Assembly: GCF_033344935.1 (NCBI RefSeq) | Contig: NZ_JAWPMM010000001.1 | Span: 248,001-312,000, forward strand | Direction of reading: 5' to 3' | DNA: 64,000 nt | Source: Reichenbachiella sp. | Lineage (GTDB): Bacteria; Bacteroidota; Bacteroidia; Cytophagales; Cyclobacteriaceae | In this document: positions 18,690-25,700 of the stretch, one piece after another | How the letters are laid out: each line of letters begins with the position of its first letter | Numbering within the stretch: the stretch's first letter is position 1 | Translations under genes and position numbers: made by a program | The notes under the pieces: generated by a model | Seen by the model: the letters and a program-made list of their open reading frames with translations, nothing else | Told to the model about the DNA's origin: nothing | Database searches by the model: none

Positions 18690-19586
18690 ATGATAAACTG
18701 GGGAATAGATCTTGGCGGAACAAAAATAGAAGGCGTAATACTTGACTCCTCGGCAGATAATAAAATTATCGCTAGAAAGAGAATCCCCACGGAAGGAGAC
18801 AAAGGTTATCACCATGGCCTCTTTCAAATAAAAAAGCTAGTAGAGATGCTCAGCTCAGAAAGTGGCCAAAAGCCCTCTCAAATTGGGATTGGAACGCCAG
18901 GATCTATTTACCCTCCAACAGGCCATCTGAAAAACTCTAATAGTCAGCATCTCAATGATCAGCCATTTTTAGTAGACCTACAGAATTTACTGCAAATACC
19001 TGTCTACATGGCCAATGATGCCAATTGTTTCGCCCTGGCCGAAACTCAGATGGGTATTGTACCAGAAATAGCCCCAAATGCAAAAGTCGTTTTTGGGGTA
19101 ATTATAGGAACTGGCGTGGGTGGTGGATTGGTGGTAAACGGAGAAATCCTCAATGGCGCCAATGGTATCGCTGGTGAGTGGGGGCACAATTTTCTTCATG
19201 AATCAGGTGGTCCCTGTTATTGCGGAAAAACTGGTTGCGTAGAAACCGTCATTTCCGGCCCGGCATTAGAACGATATTATACCGAGAACTCTGGCCAGTA
19301 CAAATCATTAAAAGAGATCGTAGCTGATCGTCAGTCAGACCCTTTGGCTAAAGCCACGATAGATAGACTCGTCAAGTTTTTCGGCATAGGTCTATCTTCA
19401 ATCATCAATACCATTGACCCCGATGTAATTGTAATTGGAGGCGGAGTGGGCAACATAGACCTGTTATACTCGAAAGGAATTGAAGAAGTCAAAAAACACG
19501 TTTTCAACCCAGACTGTGCCACACAAATATTAAAACCTAAACTGGGAGACTCAGCGGGTGTGTTTGGAGCAGCCTTTCTCAATTAG
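18690..19586 (+). CDS. ROK-family sugar kinase
   Basis: The protein has 298 residues. The phosphate-binding motif DLGGTK (7-12), GIGTPGS, the catalytic-region MANDANCFALAE and the ROK zinc motif CYCGKTGC (starting near residue 176) are all present. It lacks the helix-turn-helix of ROK repressors, so it is a kinase, probably of the fructokinase/N-acetylglucosamine kinase type. The exact sugar is not readable from sequence. It lies directly behind glpD and the small exported gene. Confidence 0.92.
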   Translation: MINWGIDLGGTKIEGVILDSSADNKIIARKRIPTEGDKGYHHGLFQIKKLVEMLSSESGQKPSQIGIGTPGSIYPPTGHLKNSNSQHLNDQPFLVDLQNLLQIPVYMANDANCFALAETQMGIVPEIAPNAKVVFGVIIGTGVGGGLVVNGEILNGANGIAGEWGHNFLHESGGPCYCGKTGCVETVISGPALERYYTENSGQYKSLKEIVADRQSDPLAKATIDRLVKFFGIGLSSIINTIDPDVIVIGGGVGNIDLLYSKGIEEVKKHVFNPDCATQILKPKLGDSAGVFGAAFLN

Positions 19587-19638
19587 TTTTTGCATTCCGC
19601 TTAATAAGCTCTAATTTTCATTCCAAAATCCTCCTGTT

Positions 19639-20391
19639 TTGGTTCGTAGTGCACTAAAAGAAAAATCGCTCAACAACCCCGATGTTCCATTTCGTTTTCG
19701 GGGTGTAGATAATACCCGTGTCGAGGCCTTGTCGGACGGCGTATTCGCTATTGCTACAGCCCTTTTGGTTATCTCATCTTCCATACCAGAGACCTATGCT
19801 GAGCTTCTTCATTTTCTCAAAGACCTTGTGCCTTTTGCTCTCTGCATGGCCTTGTTGATGCTCATCTGGTATCAACACTACGTTTTCTTTATTCGATATG
19901 GATTCAAGGATGCCACCATTGTAGCGGTCAATACACTCCTGCTCTTTTTGATCTTATTTTATATCTATCCGCTCAAATTTTTAATGCAACTGCTTTATGA
20001 TATGTTTTCGGCTATGTTTACCCAAAACCAAGAAGCCTTTCAGCATATCTTCACCGAGGTTATCCGAATGGAAAACACGCCTCATTTAATGGTGATCTAT
20101 GGTTTTGGTGCGGCGTGCATATTTTTTACGTTGGCCGTGATGTATTTAATTGCGTATAGACGAGCAAGCAGCCTGGGGTTGAATAATAGAGAAAAATTTA
20201 TGACTAAAGTAAGCATGCGGGCGAATGTGCTGATGGGAGTTATTCCATTGGTTTCTTGTTTATTTTGCCTATTACCTATTAGCCCCAATATCTCCTTCAC
20301 GATTGGAGGATTTATTTATTGGCTTTACCCAGCAGTCATGATGCCTTTTGGTGTCAGAAATAAAAAATTATTGTCCAAAATTTCAAACTAG
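19639..20391 (+). CDS. TMEM175-like (DUF1211) membrane channel protein
   Basis: The 250-residue frame starts with TTG at 19639. NTRVEALSDGVFAIATALLVI matches the family's filter-lining first helix (consensus F/L-S-D-x-x-x-A-I). About six helices follow in total. Bacterial TMEM175 proteins form potassium-selective or weakly selective tetrameric channels. The start is uncertain because no ATG lies in a suitable position. Confidence 0.82.
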   Translation: MVRSALKEKSLNNPDVPFRFRGVDNTRVEALSDGVFAIATALLVISSSIPETYAELLHFLKDLVPFALCMALLMLIWYQHYVFFIRYGFKDATIVAVNTLLLFLILFYIYPLKFLMQLLYDMFSAMFTQNQEAFQHIFTEVIRMENTPHLMVIYGFGAACIFFTLAVMYLIAYRRASSLGLNNREKFMTKVSMRANVLMGVIPLVSCLFCLLPISPNISFTIGGFIYWLYPAVMMPFGVRNKKLLSKISN

Positions 20392-20399
20392 ATCGTTCA

Positions 20400-21158
20400 A
20401 TGAAAATTGTATCATATAACGTAAACGGCGTTCGAGCCGCTATCAAAAAAGGCCTCCTCGACTCTTTCGAAGACATGCAAGCCGACATTATTTGCCTTCA
20501 GGAAACCAAAGCGCAAGACGATCAGGTTCTAGAAGCTTTGGGTGAAGACTTTCCTCACCACGTATCCTCCAATAGTGCGGTAAAAAAAGGCTACAGCGGG
20601 ACTTGCACCATCAGTAAAAAGGCTCCGCTTTCTGTCACCAAAGGCATTGGCATCGAAGACCATGACCAAGAGGGCCGCGTACTGACCAGCGAATTTGAAG
20701 ATTTCTATTTGGTCAATGTTTATGTTCCGAATTCAAGTCGCGAACTCAGACGGTTGGATTATCGAGAAGGATGGGATGTGGACTTTAAAAATTATTTGAA
20801 AGGACTAGAAGCTAAAAAACCGGTAATCGCCTGTGGTGATTTCAATGTCGCACATCAAGAGATCGACATCGCCAGACCAAAATCCAACTATAATAAAACG
20901 GCTGGTTACACCCAGGTGGAAATCGACGGCATGACCAACTTCCTTGAAGCTGGATTTGTGGACACCTTCAGACATCTACACCCTGAGGAAGTAGCCTACA
21001 GCTGGTGGAGCTATCGAGCTGGTGCCAGAGAGAAAAACATTGGCTGGCGTATTGATTACTTTCTGGTAAGCAATCCTTTAGCTGCAAAAGTAAAATCTGC
21101 GGCTATCCACCCCAACTATCAAGAGTCAGACCATTGCCCAATCAGCATTACCCTTTAA
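20400..21158 (+). CDS. xth: Exodeoxyribonuclease III / AP endonuclease
   Basis: The protein has 252 residues, as expected for Xth/ExoA. It cleaves DNA at abasic sites and degrades 3' ends, using Mg2+. Catalytic residues are in SYNVNG (N8), QETKAQD (E35), CGDFNVAH (Asp/Asn) and the terminal ESDHCPI (Asp-His). IGWRIDYFLVS is typical of the family. It starts 8 bp after the channel gene. Confidence 0.95.
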   Translation: MKIVSYNVNGVRAAIKKGLLDSFEDMQADIICLQETKAQDDQVLEALGEDFPHHVSSNSAVKKGYSGTCTISKKAPLSVTKGIGIEDHDQEGRVLTSEFEDFYLVNVYVPNSSRELRRLDYREGWDVDFKNYLKGLEAKKPVIACGDFNVAHQEIDIARPKSNYNKTAGYTQVEIDGMTNFLEAGFVDTFRHLHPEEVAYSWWSYRAGAREKNIGWRIDYFLVSNPLAAKVKSAAIHPNYQESDHCPISITL

Positions 21159-21164
21159 GTCGAT

Positions 21165-21668
21165 ATGATCACCATTCCATCTAATAACGATTACGAGGCC
21201 TTTTTTCAAGGACAAAAAATCGCCGATCACCCGAAGAAAAGAGCCATGTCCATGCTGCTGGCTATTGTTGCTGGTTTGCTTTTGTATACTGGATTAAAGA
21301 CGACACCCATGGACGAAAAGCTGACCTATGCCGGGGTACTAACTTTGGTCTATGTGTTCTTAGGAAGGAATTTTATTTTTAAAATAAAGATTAAGAACCT
21401 CTGGAATCAAAAGAAGGAAACCAACCCAGAACTAATCATTAATAAAAAAGGTGTGGAGATCAAACACCACATCCCAGAAAGGTGTAAGACAATGGCTTGG
21501 ACAGATTTTGGATATTACAAAATAGAAGAGCAGGTAGCTTTTCTCTATCCTAAAAAGTCACCGGAAAAATGGTTGACACTTTCCCTTAAAAAAATAGAAA
21601 GAGAGCAAAAGCAAGACCTCAAGCAATTGATTAAAGAGAAAATTAAAATCACTCAACCACAAAAATAA
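21165..21668 (+). CDS. Two-helix membrane protein, possibly YcxB-like
   Basis: The protein has 167 residues with two adjacent helices (about 27-45 and 53-70) and a cytoplasmic domain (NKKGVEIKHHIPERCKTMAWTD.. then ..VAFLYPKKSPEKWLTL). The layout resembles YcxB-like/PH-like small membrane proteins; that assignment is tentative. Its stop overlaps the glpF start by one base (TAATG), so it is co-expressed with the glycerol channel. Confidence 0.75.
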   Translation: MITIPSNNDYEAFFQGQKIADHPKKRAMSMLLAIVAGLLLYTGLKTTPMDEKLTYAGVLTLVYVFLGRNFIFKIKIKNLWNQKKETNPELIINKKGVEIKHHIPERCKTMAWTDFGYYKIEEQVAFLYPKKSPEKWLTLSLKKIEREQKQDLKQLIKEKIKITQPQK

Positions 21669-22471
21669 TGAGCGTCTACTTAGCAGAGTTTATTGGTACT
21701 GCCATCCTCATCCTATTTGGGGGAGGGGTAAATGCCGGTGTTAGCCTTCACAAAAATTACTTCCAGGGAGGTAGCTGGCTAGCCATCTGCGTGGGCTGGG
21801 GATTGGCCGTTGCCATGGCGATTTATGCCGTTGGAGGTATTTCAGGGGCACATATCAATCCCGCCGTAACCCTAAGTTTTGCTTTGGTGGGTGGCTTTGA
21901 TTGGGCTCTCGTTCCTGGCTATATTATCGCCCAATTTTTAGGTGCAATGGCCGGTGCTACATTGGTATGGTTACATTATCTGCCACACTGGAAGGCCACT
22001 GATGACCAAGGGACTAAGCTAGGCGTGTTCTGTACCAGCCCTGCTTTGAACTCTAGATATGCTAATTTATTCAGCGAGGTTTCGGGCTCGTTTGTCCTGA
22101 TTTTTGCACTTTCTTTTTTGGGATTAAACCAATTCACCGAAGGGCTTAACCCTTTGGTCGTCGGACTCCTCATTTGCATGATTGGTCTGGCCTTGGGAGG
22201 TACTACTGGTTTTGCCATTAACCCAGCCAGGGACCTAGGACCGAGAATTGCCCATTTTATATTACCCATTGCCGGCAAAGGAAAGTCCGGTTGGGGGTAT
22301 AGTTGGATTCCTGTGATTGGCCCATGGTTCGGAGGAGCACTAGGAGCGCTCAGCTATCAGGCTATATTTAATCAAAACATAATATTCACGCTGTATCCAT
22401 GCACTTTGGCTGTATTAGTTTTGGTTGTTCTCGCAGTCAAAGAGCAAAGCTCAAACACCGAAACCAAATGA
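21668..22471 (+). CDS. glpF: Glycerol uptake facilitator (aquaglyceroporin)
   Basis: This 267-residue channel of the MIP family has six helices and two half-helices. The first NPA motif is in GAHINPAVTLS (NPA 64-66) and the second in GFAINPARDLGPR. The Asp following the second NPA-Arg is characteristic of glycerol-conducting members as opposed to strict water channels. It is coupled by a 1-bp overlap to the preceding membrane protein and by a 4-bp overlap to the GDPD gene. Confidence 0.95.
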   Translation: MSVYLAEFIGTAILILFGGGVNAGVSLHKNYFQGGSWLAICVGWGLAVAMAIYAVGGISGAHINPAVTLSFALVGGFDWALVPGYIIAQFLGAMAGATLVWLHYLPHWKATDDQGTKLGVFCTSPALNSRYANLFSEVSGSFVLIFALSFLGLNQFTEGLNPLVVGLLICMIGLALGGTTGFAINPARDLGPRIAHFILPIAGKGKSGWGYSWIPVIGPWFGGALGALSYQAIFNQNIIFTLYPCTLAVLVLVVLAVKEQSSNTETK

Positions 22472-23376
22472 AACTTGTCAACTACTTTTTCGCCTTGGGC
22501 CTTAGCCTGACTCTCACTTTTTGTCAATCAAACTCCAACACGATGAAATATGCCAACCTTGATGTACAGGGCCACCGTGGCGCACGAGGCCTCCTGCCCG
22601 AAAACACCATTCCTGCTTTTATCAAAGCCGTAGAGTTAGGAGTCACTACGCTGGAATTGGATTTAGCCGTAACCAAAGACAAGCAGCTTTTGGTTAGTCA
22701 TGATCCATTCATGTCTCATAAGTTTTCGACCACACCCGAAGGCAATCACATTGAAAAGCACAATGAGTTGGAGCACAACATCTATCAAATGAGCTATGAG
22801 GAAGTCAAAACCTATGACGTAGGAACGAAGTTTCAAAAACAATTTCCTGATCAGCAATTGATGAAAGCTCACAAGCCGCTATTCAAGGAAGTAGTAGATG
22901 CAGTTAATGAGTATATAGAGAAAAATCAATTACCTCCTGTTCGATACAATATTGAAATCAAAAGCAACCCGGTGGGTGACTCCGTCTATCACCCAGCACC
23001 AGAAGAGTATTCGAAACTGGTCTACGAATTTATCACCACTGAGATGGATACGGCTAGGCTCAACGTGCAATCTTTTGATTTTAGAATTCTCCAATATTAT
23101 CATGAGAATTACCCAGAGATCAAATTGGCTGCGCTGGTAGAAAACCCTTTACCCATCGAAGAAAACCTGGCCAATCTCGGCTTTACTCCACAAATCTATA
23201 GCTGCTATTACCATTTGCTCGACGCAGAAAAAGTGAAATGGCTTCAAGCTCAAGGGATGCAAGTCATTCCCTGGACGGTAAACGAGCAGGAAGACATCAA
23301 AAAAGTACTTGATTGGGGTGTAGATGGGATTATTTCTGACTACCCAAATCGCGTATTAGAAATTATTTCGAATTAA
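22468..23376 (+). CDS. Glycerophosphodiester phosphodiesterase, predicted lipoprotein
   Basis: The frame is open from 22399, but the ATG at 22468 overlapping the glpF stop (ATGA) gives a protein with an N-terminal membrane segment ending in LTFC, a loose lipobox. The enzyme (302 residues) splits glycerophosphodiesters to glycerol-3-phosphate and an alcohol. Catalytic motifs are HRGARGLLPENT and TLELDLAVTKDKQLLVSHDP. The later NIEIKSNP and VIPWTVNEQED are also typical. Next to glpF it supplies the glpK/glpD pathway. Confidence 0.93.
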   Translation: MKLVNYFFALGLSLTLTFCQSNSNTMKYANLDVQGHRGARGLLPENTIPAFIKAVELGVTTLELDLAVTKDKQLLVSHDPFMSHKFSTTPEGNHIEKHNELEHNIYQMSYEEVKTYDVGTKFQKQFPDQQLMKAHKPLFKEVVDAVNEYIEKNQLPPVRYNIEIKSNPVGDSVYHPAPEEYSKLVYEFITTEMDTARLNVQSFDFRILQYYHENYPEIKLAALVENPLPIEENLANLGFTPQIYSCYYHLLDAEKVKWLQAQGMQVIPWTVNEQEDIKKVLDWGVDGIISDYPNRVLEIISN

Positions 23377-23418
23377 CTTTGAAGCTTGCATAATCTTTAA
23401 AGGGCGGATTTATCAACT

Positions 23419-24363
23419 ATGGAAATACCAAGTCTTAGTGACATCAAGCGTGCGCACACGCGAATAACTAAATATATCGTACGAACACCAATCATTACTT
23501 CCCAAACCATCAATGAGATGGTCGGTGGTGAGGTGTTTTTCAAATGTGAAAATTTTCAAAAAGTAGGCGCATTCAAAATGCGTGGTGCTTCTAATATCAT
23601 CATGTCGTACAGACCAGAGGAGCGTGTCAACGGATTCGTGACCCACTCCTCAGGAAACCATGCACAGGCCGTGGCTTTGGCATCGAAAGTAGCGGGAGCC
23701 AAAGCGTACATCGTAATGCCAGAAAATGCACCACAAGTAAAAAAGGATGCAGTAAAAGAATATGGTGCAGAAATCACTTTCTGTGAACCAACAGAAGAAG
23801 CGCGTGTAGCGGCTTGTGCCAAAATCATGGAGGAAACTAATGCTATCCAGGTACACCCATTTCACGATCCTAGAATTATTGCTGGTCAAGCAACCTGTGC
23901 CAAGGAATTTATCGAAGAGCACCCAGACCTAGATTTTATGATCTCACCAGTAGGTGGCGGTGGTTTGGCAGCGGGGTCTGCTTTGGCGCTAAGCTACATC
24001 AGCCCTACTACCAAAATGATCTTGGCCGAACCGTCCAACGTGGACGATACTTATAGATCTTTTAAATCTGGCAAACTTGTAGGAGTAGATAATCCTGATT
24101 CGATCGCTGATGGGCTTCTTGTATCTGTTGGAAAACTGAATTTTGAAATCATCAAACAGCATGTATCAGATATCTATCGTGTAGAAGAGCAAGAGATCGT
24201 AGATGCCATGCGCCTGATTTGGGAAAGAATGAAAGTGATCATCGAGCCGTCTAGTGCAGTGGCCGTGGCCGCCATGCTCAAAAACAAAGAGCAATTTGCT
24301 GGCAAGAAAACCGGATTGATCATTACCGGAGGCAATGTGCAGTTGGATGCGTTGCCATTCTAG
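23419..24363 (+). CDS. Threonine/serine dehydratase (PLP-dependent)
   Basis: This 314-residue fold-type II PLP enzyme lacks a C-terminal regulatory ACT domain, so it resembles catabolic threonine dehydratase or serine racemase, not biosynthetic IlvA. The PLP lysine is K53 in VGAFKMRGA. Substrate loop SSGNHAQA and phosphate-binding VGGGGLAAGSA are present. It likely converts threonine to 2-oxobutyrate and ammonia. It ends at the hairpin-rich spacer before the convergent nuclease gene. Confidence 0.92.
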   Translation: MEIPSLSDIKRAHTRITKYIVRTPIITSQTINEMVGGEVFFKCENFQKVGAFKMRGASNIIMSYRPEERVNGFVTHSSGNHAQAVALASKVAGAKAYIVMPENAPQVKKDAVKEYGAEITFCEPTEEARVAACAKIMEETNAIQVHPFHDPRIIAGQATCAKEFIEEHPDLDFMISPVGGGGLAAGSALALSYISPTTKMILAEPSNVDDTYRSFKSGKLVGVDNPDSIADGLLVSVGKLNFEIIKQHVSDIYRVEEQEIVDAMRLIWERMKVIIEPSSAVAVAAMLKNKEQFAGKKTGLIITGGNVQLDALPF

Positions 24364-24682
24364 TGCATGCCGTACTCATTCAGGCGCTCAACGCCTTTCT
24401 GAGCAACTTGCCGCATTCATTGCGGCACCCCTCACTAATAGAGCAGCTGTATATTCAAGCAGATCACGGGACAAGCCCGCGAATTACTCCCCATTGGAGA
24501 AGAGGGCTGGGGAGATTGAAAGGCACTGTCCTTCCGGTCTTCGTCATCACCCGGCATCGTTCGGGTGATCCGCCTGTGGTGAGTAGGCTATTACGAATGA
24601 ACTACGAGCCGCATGGATAGCCCGACAAGCAGGGCTATGACTTTACGCCGATGTTGGTCTTGTGACCAACATCAAACACTTA
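24364..24682. repeat. Hairpin-rich intergenic repeat cluster
   Basis: No credible gene lies in these 319 bp between convergent genes. Instead there are six successive inverted repeats. They are AGGCG/CGCCT (24382-24396), TGCCGC/GCGGCA (24409-24427), CGGG/CCCG (24467-24479), ATCACCCG/CGGGTGAT (24546-24569), ATAGCCC/GGGCTAT (24617-24638) and GATGTTGGTC/GACCAACATC (24650-24673). The stretch at 24488-24515 resembles the CCCCATTGGAGA..GGGCTGGGGAG phrase often scattered in Bacteroidota genomes. It is probably a mosaic of interspersed repeats that also serves as a bidirectional barrier to transcription. Confidence 0.7.
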
Positions 24683-25453
24683 CTACCCATATATCTCATT
24701 GAGAATACCCGCCAATCGAATACCTGCTTTCAGCAACCGCTCATTCACAATTGAGAGGTTCTTATAGTCGTATTCGTATCGCAGCTTGCCGTCTTCTGGA
24801 AAGTCGTACACATTTTTCCTGTAGCCCATGGCTTCATCTACCCAAACCATAATACCCTCGCTCTGCCACTGGCTGATCTGATCATCGGTTGCATGATCTA
24901 TCCATTGGCAATATTCCGTATAGCTCAGCTTCTGATTATCTATGATGCCGGCGTCCCATACCCGATGAAGGTTGAAGCTTTTCTCCCACATATAGTCGAC
25001 CTTGACGGTATTGCCACCTAAGTCTTCGCCATTACCTACATGCAAGGGTTGATGAATGTCAGCCACGAGGTGCACGAGATACTTCAAATTCTCAAGCTCA
25101 GTATCATAAGAAAACTGTTTCGTCTTCAATTCAGCCATAATTCTGGTAATTGCCTGAATGACATCTCCTTCTTCAGGTACACCAGCTTCCTCATACGTTT
25201 TGCCGTCTGGGATGGTACAGTAATGCCAGGGAGACATAAAATCATTGGTGCTGTCGGAGCGGATAAAATCCATATAGTTACCCACCATGCCTAGTTGCTC
25301 ATCGCCTAGAATGGTCTGTATATTTTTCTTGGCTTTGTTTGTCAGATGATCATAGGCGATTTGTCCAACTACGCGGTGGCCCGTTTGTCCCCATGAAAAT
25401 GCGGTAGCATAAGTGATACAAAGGAAGAGTGTGGATAGAAGAAATTTTTTCAT
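24683..25453 (-). CDS. Secreted S1/P1-type zinc nuclease
   Basis: The protein has 256 residues. A signal peptide ends before W21, and the mature N-terminal Trp of S1/P1 nucleases is itself a zinc ligand (WGQTGHRVVG). Other ligands appear in MSPWHYC, HLVADIHQPLHVG and DLGGN..VDYMW..NLHRVWD. It degrades single-stranded nucleic acids, or acts as a 3'-nucleotidase, in the periplasm or outside. It is the last of three close minus-strand genes, 34 bp after the DUF2007 gene. Confidence 0.93.
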   Translation of the reverse strand: MKKFLLSTLFLCITYATAFSWGQTGHRVVGQIAYDHLTNKAKKNIQTILGDEQLGMVGNYMDFIRSDSTNDFMSPWHYCTIPDGKTYEEAGVPEEGDVIQAITRIMAELKTKQFSYDTELENLKYLVHLVADIHQPLHVGNGEDLGGNTVKVDYMWEKSFNLHRVWDAGIIDNQKLSYTEYCQWIDHATDDQISQWQSEGIMVWVDEAMGYRKNVYDFPEDGKLRYEYDYKNLSIVNERLLKAGIRLAGILNEIYG

Positions 25454-25487
25454 ATCAATATTGGATTCAAGAATAGTGAAGATAATC

Positions 25488-25697
25488 CTAAATGCCCTTT
25501 AATAAAGCCTCCGATTTAGAAAAGTCTTCTTTTCGAATTTTGATGACTATATCCGAATCGAAAGGATTACTCCCCACATAATCATCAAGATCACCAGATT
25601 TTTCGAATGTCCGCTCAAAGGGGATATTATGATTTTGTAAAATCTCAATCAGTGCCTCGGCTTCTAAGGGGTCTTGGTAAGTGCGGAAGAGGGTCAT
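25488..25697 (-). CDS. DUF2007-like small protein
   Basis: This 69-residue protein (MTLFRTYQDPLEAEALIEILQ.., ..FDSDIVIKIRKEDFSKSEALL) fits the DUF2007 'putative signal-transducing' family, a ferredoxin-like fold with no established function. The ATG lies only 3 bp after the stop of the large ATPase gene upstream, so it may be expressed from that transcript. Confidence 0.8.
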   Translation of the reverse strand: MTLFRTYQDPLEAEALIEILQNHNIPFERTFEKSGDLDDYVGSNPFDSDIVIKIRKEDFSKSEALLKGI

Positions 25698-25700
25698 GGT

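Noticed and set aside
24363-24620. Two overlapping open frames of 77-85 codons
   Set aside because: They run through the hairpin cluster; their peptides only reflect the repeat sequence.
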